Assembly (NCBI GenBank): GCA_963713505.1
Contig: CAVQMC010000011.1
Coordinates: forward strand, 310,001 to 374,000
Source: CAVQMC01 sp963713505
Lineage (GTDB): Bacteria > Bacteroidota > Ignavibacteria > Ignavibacteriales > Ignavibacteriaceae
Length of the DNA: 64,000 nucleotides
Reading direction: 5' to 3'
The stretch's first letter is position 1. Each line of letters begins with the position of its first letter. Shown in pieces: positions 36,583 through 45,785 of this stretch. The notes beneath the pieces are model-generated. The model saw nothing but the letters and a program-made list of their open reading frames with translations. It did no database searches and was not told the origin of the DNA. The translations under genes and the position numbers were made by a program.

Positions 36583-38139
36583 TTAGTTGATTTCGAATTC
36601 TTTTGTATCCGGACGAATGGCATCGTACATTCTTTTTAATTCATCGTAAGCATAACTGTTGCCTCTTTGAGCAGCATAGCGGTAATATTTTACTGCATCT
36701 GATTTACTTGCTTTCATCCCGATTCCGTTTTCATAACAATAAGCTAAAGCAACCTGAGCAAGCACTGATCCCTGTTCCGAGGCTGCATATAAATAATTTA
36801 TATTATTTTTTAAATCGCTGTTGCCGGAGCCATCAAAAATATATGAAGTTCTAATTCTAATTCCTGCTTCTTTACTTCCCATGTTTTCAGCTTTTTTCCA
36901 CAAGTCAATCCCTTTGATTTTATTTTGTGGAGTTAATTTTCCCGTATAATATTCCAAACCTAATTCAATTATTGCAGGAATATAATTTTGCTGTGCAGAT
37001 CTTTCCAAAAAATTTATTGCATCGCCCGCAGTTATATAATTATTATAACCAACTGAAAATAATCCGTACCAAATAAATTCAGCAATTGGGTTATTCTTTT
37101 TAACTTCTTTTTCTAAATATTCATAATAATTTTTTGATTTAGTTAAATTCCAAAGTAAAACCGAAGCTGTAGGCGAATCAAGTTTAATTGCTCTAAGGTA
37201 ATATGCTGAGGCTAAAAGAATATCCTGTTTTGTATAAATTCCCTGCTGATACATTCTCCCAAGCATTGCTAAGGCTTCAGGACTTCCAGTGTTTGCAAAA
37301 TCCTTCAAAACTTTCATTCTGGCAGTATCAATAATAATTGTAGAATCATTAATGCTTGAAACTCCCAGGGTATCGGAAAGAGTTTCATTGCCTTCATGTG
37401 TTAAATCCTGGATTAGCATTTTATCGGTAACTTTTCTTGTGGAATCATTTATTGAGCTAAAATCAATAAATACTAATCCCAATGACGATGATAAAGAATT
37501 TTTCTCATTCTGCGCAATTTTTTTATCTTCTTTAGTTTGAATGCTGTCCGGCTGAAGTAATGATTCGGGTATTTTTTCTTTTAATTCCTTTAATGATTCT
37601 TTAGCCGGTTTGTATCCTTGATCTGCAGCTTTTTTAACCCATGAATAAGCTTTGCTCCAATCTCTTTTAATAACAAGATTATCAGTATATAACAAGCCGA
37701 CAATATACTGCGCTTGATCCATTCCGCTTTTTGCAGCTTCCATAAAATAATTAAAAGCTTTAAAAGGATTCCAATTCACTCCCCAGCCATTTAAAAGTAA
37801 AATTCCATAATTGAAACATGCCGCAGTAACTTCTTTATCTGCAGCTTTCCCAACCCAATAGGCTCCTTTTGCAGTATCTGCAGCAACGCCTCTCCCGAGT
37901 AAATATCTCAATCCTAATTCATGCATTGCCAATGGATCACCGTCATTCGCTTTTTTCATTAAGGTGAATTGCTGCCACAATTGATAAGAAAGATCGGGCT
38001 GGTAAAAATACATTGTACGGTGGTCTCTATTATTTTTAAAAACAAGACTAACCGTACTGTCCTGGGCAGTTAAGTTTGGAACTAAAATAAATCCAATTAT
38101 CCCCAGAATTAAAAACAAAAGCTTTTTAGGATTTTTCAA
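36583..38139 (-). CDS. exported Sel1/TPR-like repeat protein
   Basis: 518 residues with signal peptide (LVPNLTAQ). At least eight Sel1-type repeats of about 36 residues fall in two groups: residues 60-190 (for example AMHELGLRYLLGRGVAADTAKGAYW) and 275-505 (AQVALAYCYENGIGMKASKSDAVKYY). A Ser/Asp-rich stretch without repeats separates them. Sel1 repeats form superhelical scaffolds for protein contacts in the periplasm. No enzyme motif is seen. It precedes the aminotransferase by one base, though a functional link is not evident. A weak promoter (TTTG, 22 nt, TATATTTA) ends near 38177. Confidence 0.8.
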   Translation of the reverse strand: MKNPKKLLFLILGIIGFILVPNLTAQDSTVSLVFKNNRDHRTMYFYQPDLSYQLWQQFTLMKKANDGDPLAMHELGLRYLLGRGVAADTAKGAYWVGKAADKEVTAACFNYGILLLNGWGVNWNPFKAFNYFMEAAKSGMDQAQYIVGLLYTDNLVIKRDWSKAYSWVKKAADQGYKPAKESLKELKEKIPESLLQPDSIQTKEDKKIAQNEKNSLSSSLGLVFIDFSSINDSTRKVTDKMLIQDLTHEGNETLSDTLGVSSINDSTIIIDTARMKVLKDFANTGSPEALAMLGRMYQQGIYTKQDILLASAYYLRAIKLDSPTASVLLWNLTKSKNYYEYLEKEVKKNNPIAEFIWYGLFSVGYNNYITAGDAINFLERSAQQNYIPAIIELGLEYYTGKLTPQNKIKGIDLWKKAENMGSKEAGIRIRTSYIFDGSGNSDLKNNINYLYAASEQGSVLAQVALAYCYENGIGMKASKSDAVKYYRYAAQRGNSYAYDELKRMYDAIRPDTKEFEIN

Positions 38140-38335
38140 ATAAATAAACTATAATTTTTTTGAAATAATTGTATTGTAAATATATCAATATATAATTGAA
38201 TTCTTACAAAAATTTGATTGTTATTGTTCCCGCTTTCAAATAATTAATGTTTTAAGTCAAAGTTGAAAAGCATAAATCAGTTTATATCAGATAATTACTT
38301 TTAATCTTTAATATTAACCAATTTTCAATTATTTA

Positions 38336-38365
38336 TTGTAAAAATACCAAATCATATTAAATTTA
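38336..38365 (+). promoter_or_regulatory. candidate promoter for the PP2C phosphatase gene
   Basis: TTG (38336-38338), 19-nt spacer, TAAATTTA (38358-38365), seven of eight matches to TAnnTTTG, about 40 nt before the ATG. Confidence 0.35.
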
Positions 38366-38403
38366 GTAGTGCAAAAAATTTATTATTTAATTTTCGCTTG
38401 TAA

Positions 38404-40839
38404 ATGAAAAATCTAAAATTTTTAATCCCATTTCTTATCATAGTAATCATATCGTATATAGTTTCTGTTAATCTATATAAAGTAACCAATCCTTTGGGCG
38501 GAATTGAGCTTCAATCTAATCCTAAAACAATTGAACATAAAGCCGATAAACTGCTGGATATTTTAGGATTAAACTTAGGTAACCAGATTTTCAAGATTTC
38601 CCTTAAAAGAAATACTGAATTGATTAGGCAAACCCAAAGTAAGTTTGGAATTGAAAAATCAAATAAAATTTTAAGAGATAGTTTATTCGGGTATTACTGG
38701 GAAGTAAGCTGGCTTAAACCCGAAGACATCCATGTAGTTTTGGGTAGTGATGAAGAAGATAGTAAAAATAATGTTCTGCCTGTACAGGTTAAATTTAATT
38801 TTAATGCAGACGGCAGACTAATGAATTATACTAGGGAAATTAATGATAGTTTAGAATCTGAAACCTTATCCATAAATGAAGCTAAAAATATTTCAATTAA
38901 TTTTTTGGAAAAGTATACATGGTGTAAAGGATTAAACTTCAGCAAAGATTCATTAAATAATGAAACGACAAAGGTAAAATTTGTAAATCAAATTTCTATT
39001 GAAAGACCTAACCGAACAGATTATGAATTTACATGGAGGACAAGATCCGAATCAATTCATGATCCGATCATCATAAAAACTAAAGTTGCAGGTAATATAG
39101 TTACATATTTTTCAACCGAATATAAAATTCCGGAGAAATATAATCAGGAAGATAGGAACGTTTTTCATTCGGTAGCAGCAATTTTATTAATTGTTCTTGT
39201 CGGAATTTTTATGCTTATAGTCGCATATAAAAGAATAAGAGCCTACGAGATCGGATTTAAAATTGCAATATGGATCGGCATTATTTACGGTTTATGTTTT
39301 GCATTTAAAATACTGCTGGAGTCTCAAGGAATTATTCAGGATTGGCAAATACTTTTCCCTGCTGTACTTGGTTTTCTTTTTCTAGGCGGATTTGTCTCAC
39401 TTGTTTGGGCAATAAGCGAAGTTATCATCAGAGAAAATTGGAAAGATAAATTTATTACGATTGATCTTATAAGAAATGGATATTTACTTCATTCTAAAGT
39501 AAGTAAATCCGTTATTAGCGGTATTGGATTCGGAACATTATTAACAGCAGTTTGGCATTTGTTGCTATTAATTTCGAATAGTTTTACTAATCTATTAAAT
39601 AATTCCAACTTTGAATTAACTATTTTCAGTTCATTCAGTCCTGTTACAAGTTTATTTACATCAAATTTCCTTGGAATGCTGATCATGACTGCTGCCTTTT
39701 TTATGTTCATTATTCCTGGAGTTAGAAAACGAATATCTTCAACTTATATCTTAATTCTAATTATAGGTTTAATTTGGGGATTAACTTATGAAAGCAATAT
39801 TCAGCCTGTTTACATTGGAATTATTTTAAATGTGATAATAGGTTTAATTTTAACGGGAATTTACTTTAAGTATGATTTCCTAACAATCTTTATAACATTT
39901 TATTTGTTTCTGAATTTAAACTTAGGACTCAGTTTAATTACTGTTGGAGATCCCTATTATTCTTTTTCCGGTATAATATTTTTAGGAATATTTGGTGCAA
40001 TATTAATTATTTCTTCTATCGGACTTTTTACAAAAGATAAAATAAATGATTTCGAAAAAATAACTCCGGTTTTTGCAAAAAATATTACTGAAAGAGAACG
40101 TCTTCAAAGAGAACTTGAAATTGCTAAAGATGTTCAAATGAGTTTTCTTCCTAATAAAGATCCGCAGTTTGAAGGGCTTGATATTTCTGCAAAATGTATT
40201 CCGGCTTTGGAAGTCGGTGGAGATTATTATGACTTTGTTAAATTATCCGATAAAAAAATTGGAATAATTATCGGCGATGTTTCCGGCAAAGGAACTCAAG
40301 CTGCTTTTTATATGACGTTGACAAAAGGATTTGTAAAAGCATTATCAAAATCAACAAACTCTCCGGCTCAAATGTTAAATTTAATGAATGAACTTTTTTA
40401 TGAGAATGTTGAAAGAGGAACTTTTATAAGTATGATTTACGGAATTTTTGATATTGAAAATAATACTTTAAAAATTTCAAGAGCAGGACATAATCCTTTA
40501 ATAGTTAAAAGCTCTTTAAATAATAAAACTGAATTTATTAATTCCACAGGACTTGCATTAGGATTGGAAAAAGGAACTGTCTTCCAAAAAACTATTGGGG
40601 AAGTAGAAATCAAAATTCAAAAAGGCGATACGTTTGTTTTTTATACCGATGGTTTTACGGAAGCAATGAATTCTAAAAAAGAAGAGTTTTCCGAAGAAAG
40701 ATTAATCAAATCTGTGGAATCAAATTCAGCTTTTCCTGCAAAGGAAGTTTTAGATAAGATATTTAAGGATGTAAAAATCTTTATCGGAAAAGCACAGCAG
40801 CATGATGATATGACAATGGTGATTGTTAAAGTAACTTAA
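38404..40839 (+). CDS. membrane-anchored PP2C-type (RsbU/SpoIIE) phosphatase
   Basis: 811 residues. One N-terminal helix and a periplasmic domain of about 220 residues come first. About 8-10 membrane helices follow (255-545), then a linker with a coiled-coil-like segment (ERERLQRELEIAKDVQMSFLP) and a C-terminal SpoIIE/PP2C domain (about 575-811). The metal-site motifs are present: ALEVGGDYYDF, IGDVSGKGTQAA, ISRAGHNPLI, FYTDGFTEAMN and QQHDDMTMVIVK. Such proteins usually switch a partner regulator by removing phosphate from an anti-sigma antagonist; no partner is encoded nearby. The periplasmic part may sense a signal (inference). Confidence 0.87.
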   Translation: MKNLKFLIPFLIIVIISYIVSVNLYKVTNPLGGIELQSNPKTIEHKADKLLDILGLNLGNQIFKISLKRNTELIRQTQSKFGIEKSNKILRDSLFGYYWEVSWLKPEDIHVVLGSDEEDSKNNVLPVQVKFNFNADGRLMNYTREINDSLESETLSINEAKNISINFLEKYTWCKGLNFSKDSLNNETTKVKFVNQISIERPNRTDYEFTWRTRSESIHDPIIIKTKVAGNIVTYFSTEYKIPEKYNQEDRNVFHSVAAILLIVLVGIFMLIVAYKRIRAYEIGFKIAIWIGIIYGLCFAFKILLESQGIIQDWQILFPAVLGFLFLGGFVSLVWAISEVIIRENWKDKFITIDLIRNGYLLHSKVSKSVISGIGFGTLLTAVWHLLLLISNSFTNLLNNSNFELTIFSSFSPVTSLFTSNFLGMLIMTAAFFMFIIPGVRKRISSTYILILIIGLIWGLTYESNIQPVYIGIILNVIIGLILTGIYFKYDFLTIFITFYLFLNLNLGLSLITVGDPYYSFSGIIFLGIFGAILIISSIGLFTKDKINDFEKITPVFAKNITERERLQRELEIAKDVQMSFLPNKDPQFEGLDISAKCIPALEVGGDYYDFVKLSDKKIGIIIGDVSGKGTQAAFYMTLTKGFVKALSKSTNSPAQMLNLMNELFYENVERGTFISMIYGIFDIENNTLKISRAGHNPLIVKSSLNNKTEFINSTGLALGLEKGTVFQKTIGEVEIKIQKGDTFVFYTDGFTEAMNSKKEEFSEERLIKSVESNSAFPAKEVLDKIFKDVKIFIGKAQQHDDMTMVIVKVT

Positions 40840-41012
40840 TGATATATTTGTTTAACTCTATCAATTTTAATATTTGATCTATCCTAGCTTGTTTATCAAT
40901 TTCGGAAATCTTTGACATTTGGGATTCTCAAATTTAAACATTTCTCTATTGTATGATTAGGCTAACATATTCGTCTAAATTGATATTAATTAAGTAATTA
41001 AAGCCTTAATAA

Positions 41013-41043
41013 TTTGAATCAATTTCAAAAAAAAATTAACTTG
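41013..41043 (+). promoter_or_regulatory. candidate promoter for citrate synthase
   Basis: TTTG (41013-41016), 20-nt spacer, TAACTTG (41037-41043). It matches the tonB promoter in both boxes and spacer length, about 50 nt before the ATG. Confidence 0.45.
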
Positions 41044-41092
41044 ACTCCTCTTAATTTATGCACTTACCAGAATAAAGTTAAAGGATTATTCA

Positions 41093-42369
41093 ATGTCTGT
41101 AATTTTTGATAAATTATCCGCAAAAATAGGGGAATGGCGGGAAGAAGCATCTGAATTAGTTAAAAATCATGGCAGCGAAAAGTTATCAGATGTAAGCATA
41201 AAGCAGGCTTTCGGCGGAATGAGAGGAGTTCGTTCTCTAATTTGCGATACTTCCAGAGTTCCTGCCGATCAAGGTTTGATTATCAGACAAAAACCTTTAA
41301 AAGATTTGGTTGATAAAACTCCCGAAGAAGTTTATTTCTTATTATTAACAGGCGAACTGCCTGCCAAAGATGAATTAATTAATTTCTCAAATGATATTAA
41401 GAAAAGGAAAAATGTTCCGGATTATGTTTGGAATGTTTTAGAAAGTTTACCGGAAAATTCTCATCCGATGGCAATGTTGAGTGCTGCAATAATCAGTCTT
41501 CAAAAAGAATCTGTTTTTGCAAAAGATTACAGCAGCGGTTTGAAAAAAGAAGAATTTTGGAAATCCACATTAGAAGATTCACTGAATCTTGTTGCAAAGC
41601 TACCCGGAATTGCCGCAGCTATTTACAGATTAAAATTCAAAAAAGGTAATAGAATAAACCCGGATCCGGAAATGAATTTAGCTGCAGATTATGTTCACTT
41701 ACTCGGAATTGAAAACAATAAAAAAGATTTTACTGATTTAATGAGATTATACTTAGTTGCTCATTGCGATCATGAAGGAGGAAATGTAAGTGCATTAACA
41801 ACTCAAACAATAAACTCTGCTTTATCGGATATTTATTATTCACTTTCAGGCGGATTTAACGGATTAGCCGGACCGCTTCACGGATTAGCAAATCAAGAAA
41901 GTCTTAGATGGATTTTAGAAATAATGGATAAGTATAACGGAACTCCATCAAAAGAACAGATAAAAGATTTAGTAAAAGAAAATATTGAATGAAGGTAAAG
42001 TTATTTATGGATACGGACATGCAGTTTTAAGAGTTACAGATCCTAGATTTACTGCATTTTTAGAATTTGGTAAAAAACATATTCCGGATGATCCGGTTTT
42101 TCTAACAGTTTCACAGATTATTTGAAATTGTTCCCGAAGAATTGAAAAAAGTTGAGAAAATCAAAAATCCATATCCAAATGTTGATGCAGCAACCGGCTC
42201 ATTATTGTATTATTATGGTTTGAAAGAATTTTCTTATTATACGGTTGTTTTTGCCGTTTCACGCAGTTTGGGACTTACTGCTCAAGCTGTAATGAATCGG
42301 GCAATGATGAATCCTATTATCAGACCAAAATCCGTTACAACTCAATTTGTAAAAGATCAAACTAAATAA
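41093..42369 (+). CDS. gltA: citrate synthase, mitochondrial-like type I, two frame breaks
   Basis: Condenses acetyl-CoA and oxaloacetate to enter the TCA cycle. The sequence resembles the mitochondrial/eukaryotic type rather than E. coli GltA: FGGMRGVRSLICDTS near 43, EEVYFLLLTGELP, NSHPMAML, then SGGFNGLAGPLHGLANQE with the catalytic His near 263. GYGHAVLRVTDPR (second catalytic His) comes in a second frame, and in a third NPYPNVDAATGSLLYYYGLKE and RPKSVTTQFV. The catalytic Asp region is PNVDA. Frame changes lie near 41985 and 42115. All catalytic blocks remain, so a working gene is likely in the organism. A hairpin terminator follows. Confidence 0.87.
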
Positions 42370-42397
42370 TTATTAAAAACGAATAATTAGAATTTTT
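42367..42397 (+). terminator. hairpin terminator after citrate synthase
   Basis: TAATTATT (42367-42374), seven-base loop, AATAATTA (42382-42389), then GAATTTTTATT. The stem is A/T only, hence weak, but its position right at the gene end fits. Confidence 0.5.
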
Positions 42398-42478
42398 ATT
42401 CATTTAAAGCTTTTTAAGTTTTATTTAGAAATTATTTCAAAAAAAATGAAAATGAGAATGGATTTAACATGCAATAAA

Positions 42479-42509
42479 TTGTTTTTCTACAATACAAAGT
42501 CTATATTTG
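42479..42509 (+). promoter_or_regulatory. Bacteroidota-type promoter for pyrG
   Basis: TTG (42479-42481), 20-nt spacer, TATATTTG (42502-42509), an exact TAnnTTTG. It overlaps the upstream in-frame TTG at 42507, so translation must begin later, at 42528. Confidence 0.62.
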
Positions 42510-42527
42510 GCTACAAAAAAAATATCT

Positions 42528-44171
42528 ATGGCATCACGGAAAAGAGTTAAATTCATTTTTGTTACAGGCGGTGTAGTTTCCTCTTTGGGAAAAGGTGTTA
42601 CTGCCTCCTCACTCGGACTTCTTCTTAAACAGCGCGGTTTTAAAGTTACTATTCAAAAATTCGATCCTTATATAAATGTTGATCCCGGAACTATGAGTCC
42701 GTTTCAGCATGGTGAAGTTTATGTAACTGATGACGGAGCCGAAACCGATTTGGATTTAGGTCATTATGAAAGATTTCTCGATGTAAATATGACCAAAGCA
42801 AACAATACAACTACTGGTCAGGTTTATAATGAAGTTATCACAAAAGAACGAAGGGGAGATTATTTAGGAGCTACTGTACAAGTTATTCCGCATATAACCG
42901 ATGAAATTAAACAGAGATTAGTAAAGCTCAGCGAAGTAGGTGAATATGATGTTATAATCACGGAAATCGGCGGAACTGTGGGCGATATTGAGAGTCTTCC
43001 GTTTATTGAAGCAATGAGACAATTAATGCTTCAATTCGGAAGAAAAAATACAATGAGTATTCATGTAACTCTCGTTCCGTACATTCCTGCAGCAGGCGAA
43101 CTAAAAACCAAACCAACTCAGCATAGTGTTAAAAATCTGCTTGAACTTGGAATTCAGCCTGATATTTTAATTTGCAGGTCTGAAGTTAAACTTGCCAAAG
43201 ATATAAGAGATAAAATTGCTTTATTTTGTAATGTTGATTCAAAAGCAGTTCTTTCCGCATATGATGTTTCTTCTATTTATGAAGTTCCACTTGTTTTATA
43301 TAAAGAAAAATTCGATCAATTAGTTCTAAAAAGACTTCACCTTCCCGATAAAAAAATTAAATTGGATGATTGGGAAAATCTTGTCTCAAATATTAAAAAG
43401 CCGGAAAAAGAAGTGGAGATTGCTGTTTGCGGAAAATATATTGAACATTCGGATGCCTATAAAAGTATAATGGAATCTTTTGTTCATGCCGGAGCAGAAA
43501 ATAACGCCAAAGTTATTGTAAAAGGAATTAGTGCGGAGAAATTTGAAACTGAAGATCCTGCAAAATTATTGGAAAATGTAAGCGGACTTTTAGTCCCGGG
43601 CGGATTCGGTGAAAGAGGAATAGAAGGAAAAATTCGCGCAATAAATTATGCAAGAGAAAATAATATCCCATTCTTCGGGATTTGTTTGGGATTGCAATGT
43701 GCTGTAATTGAATTTGCCAGAAATGTCTGCGGAATTAAAAAAGCCAACAGCTCTGAATTTAAAAAGAATAAATTCTCTGTTATTGATCTTATGTCTGAAC
43801 AGAAAAATATAAAAAATATGGGCGCGACAATGAGGCTCGGTGCTTATCCTTGTATTGTTCAGGAAAATACTAAAGCAAGAAAAGCTTATAAAACTGATTT
43901 TATTTCGGAAAGACACAGACACAGATTTGAAGTAAATAATAAATACAGAAATATTTTATCAGAGCATGGAATGGTTTTCAGCGGTGTTTCACCGGATAGA
44001 GAACTTGTTGAAATTATTGAATTACCGGATCATCCATGGTTTTTAGGATGCCAATTTCATCCCGAATTAAAATCACGCGCAACAAAAGCTCATCCTTTAT
44101 TTAGGGAGTTTGTTAAAGCTTCTTTACAATATGATCATAATAAGGAAAATAATACACAAAATGCAGAATAA
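42528..44171 (+). CDS. pyrG: CTP synthase
   Basis: Makes CTP from UTP, ATP and glutamine. About 547 residues in two domains. The N-terminal synthase has KFIFVTGGVVSSLGKGVTASSL, FDPYINVDPGTMSPFQHGEV and TEIGGTVGDIESLPF. The C-terminal class I glutamine amidotransferase has VPGGFGERG, the nucleophile in FFGICLGLQCAVIEF, and HPWFLGCQFHPELKSR with the His-Glu pair. The start is ATG 42528, since the upstream TTG lies in the promoter element. The TPR gene begins 11 nt before its stop. Confidence 0.96.
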   Translation: MASRKRVKFIFVTGGVVSSLGKGVTASSLGLLLKQRGFKVTIQKFDPYINVDPGTMSPFQHGEVYVTDDGAETDLDLGHYERFLDVNMTKANNTTTGQVYNEVITKERRGDYLGATVQVIPHITDEIKQRLVKLSEVGEYDVIITEIGGTVGDIESLPFIEAMRQLMLQFGRKNTMSIHVTLVPYIPAAGELKTKPTQHSVKNLLELGIQPDILICRSEVKLAKDIRDKIALFCNVDSKAVLSAYDVSSIYEVPLVLYKEKFDQLVLKRLHLPDKKIKLDDWENLVSNIKKPEKEVEIAVCGKYIEHSDAYKSIMESFVHAGAENNAKVIVKGISAEKFETEDPAKLLENVSGLLVPGGFGERGIEGKIRAINYARENNIPFFGICLGLQCAVIEFARNVCGIKKANSSEFKKNKFSVIDLMSEQKNIKNMGATMRLGAYPCIVQENTKARKAYKTDFISERHRHRFEVNNKYRNILSEHGMVFSGVSPDRELVEIIELPDHPWFLGCQFHPELKSRATKAHPLFREFVKASLQYDHNKENNTQNAE

Positions 44172-45708
44172 TTTTCCCACAAATTTCATTATTGAAAGAA
44201 GATTTCGCTTTCTAAGTAAAGTTATTTTTTCCGCATTATTTTTAGTCTTAATCAGCAATTCTTTAGAACTGCACGCACAAAGAAATATTGATAATCTTGT
44301 TCTAAAAGGTTTGGATGATGCATATAATTTTAATTGGACAAAAGCAGAAAATGTTTTTCAAAATATAATTGATAAATATCCTGAAGATCCAAGAGGTTAT
44401 CATTATAAAGCCAGAGTTTATGCGTGGTATTATTTAAGCAGTAAAAAAGACAGCGCTTATCAGAATTTTGTAGACTTTTCTGATACTACAATTGATAAAG
44501 CAAATGCTTTGCTGGAAAAAAATCCCGAGGATAAAAATACTCTTTATATTTTAGGTTCAGCTTATACTTACAGAGCAATTGTTTTTGCAAAAGCAGAAAG
44601 TTATCTGGATGCAATTTGGGCAAGTAAAAAATCGGAATCTTATTTAAGTGAAGCATTAAAAACAGATTCTACAATTTATGATGCTTATTTAGGTTTAGGA
44701 CTTTACAACTTTGCCGTCGGTCAAATTCCATCCGCATTTAAATGGGCGTTAAATTTAGCCGGAATAAACGGAAATGAAAAGGATGGTTTAAGTTATTTAA
44801 AAATTGCTGCAAAGCGCGGAACATTTGCTAAAGTTGAAGCTCAATATTATTTATCTCAGATTCTTTCCGAAGTTCAATTTGATTATAATTTAGCCGGAAC
44901 ATATTTAAAAAATTTAATTCAAAAATATCCTGCTAATCTTTTATTTAATTATTCTTATTCAGTTTTAAAATTAAAACAAAAAGATCTGAATACTTCCGAG
45001 AAAATTTTAAGAAAAATAATTGTAAAAAATAATCCTGATTTCATTCAGATTATTTCTTTTTCCAACTTTTTAATTGGAGATATTTTTTACAGAAGAAATG
45101 AGTTCGATTCTGCTGAAGTTTATTATTTAGACTTCCTAACCACTACTCCGGATAAAGATTATAAAGGCATTGCTTCTTACAGACTCGCTGTTTGTTATGA
45201 AATTACAGGCAATAGACAATTAGCAGAAATTTATTTTAATCAAGCTCAAAAAGGGAACATGGATATTGAAGATGATATTTATGCGAAGAGAAAAGGTGAA
45301 TTATATTCTAAAAGAGCTATATCGCCGAATGAAATATCCATAATAAAATATCATAATGATATTGAAGCTGGAAAATACAAACTTGCTTATGATTCGCTTC
45401 TTACTATGTTGGACAAAATTAAATCAAAAAACTTAAAAGGAGAAGTTTATTATTATTTAGCTGAAGCTTCATTTAATTTAGGTAATTACAAAGAATCAAT
45501 TTCTTATGTTGATTCAACATTAAGAGTTGATAGTTCAAATGAAAAATGGGTTAAACCATTTGCAAGTTATTATGGCGCATTATCCAGTAAAAAACTTTCC
45601 GATTCAACTGCTGTTTCAGAATTTGTGGAAAAAGCAGAAGATTACAATGATTTTGATTATCAAAATAAATTAAAAAATATGCTTGAAGCAATTCAATACC
45701 GGGAATAA
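44161..45708 (+). CDS. exported TPR-repeat protein
   Basis: About 515 residues: a signal peptide or anchor (VIFSALFLVLISNSLELHAQ), then tetratricopeptide repeats over nearly the whole length. Examples are AYNFNWTKAENVFQNIIDKY near 45, YLGLGLYNFAVGQIPSAFKW near 185 and YYLAEASFNLGNYKESISYV near 445. TPRs make protein-binding superhelices; no enzyme domain is present. I chose the ATG at 44161, which overlaps the pyrG stop by 11 nt, as it gives a clean signal peptide. An upstream in-frame start within pyrG is unlikely. Partner proteins are unknown. Confidence 0.8.
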   Translation: MQNNFPTNFIIERRFRFLSKVIFSALFLVLISNSLELHAQRNIDNLVLKGLDDAYNFNWTKAENVFQNIIDKYPEDPRGYHYKARVYAWYYLSSKKDSAYQNFVDFSDTTIDKANALLEKNPEDKNTLYILGSAYTYRAIVFAKAESYLDAIWASKKSESYLSEALKTDSTIYDAYLGLGLYNFAVGQIPSAFKWALNLAGINGNEKDGLSYLKIAAKRGTFAKVEAQYYLSQILSEVQFDYNLAGTYLKNLIQKYPANLLFNYSYSVLKLKQKDLNTSEKILRKIIVKNNPDFIQIISFSNFLIGDIFYRRNEFDSAEVYYLDFLTTTPDKDYKGIASYRLAVCYEITGNRQLAEIYFNQAQKGNMDIEDDIYAKRKGELYSKRAISPNEISIIKYHNDIEAGKYKLAYDSLLTMLDKIKSKNLKGEVYYYLAEASFNLGNYKESISYVDSTLRVDSSNEKWVKPFASYYGALSSKKLSDSTAVSEFVEKAEDYNDFDYQNKLKNMLEAIQYRE

Positions 45709-45785
45709 CTTATCTATTTTTTACTGCAATCTTCTTACTTATATTAATTTTAGATTCTAAATTTATTTCATTTTTAAAACCCAAA

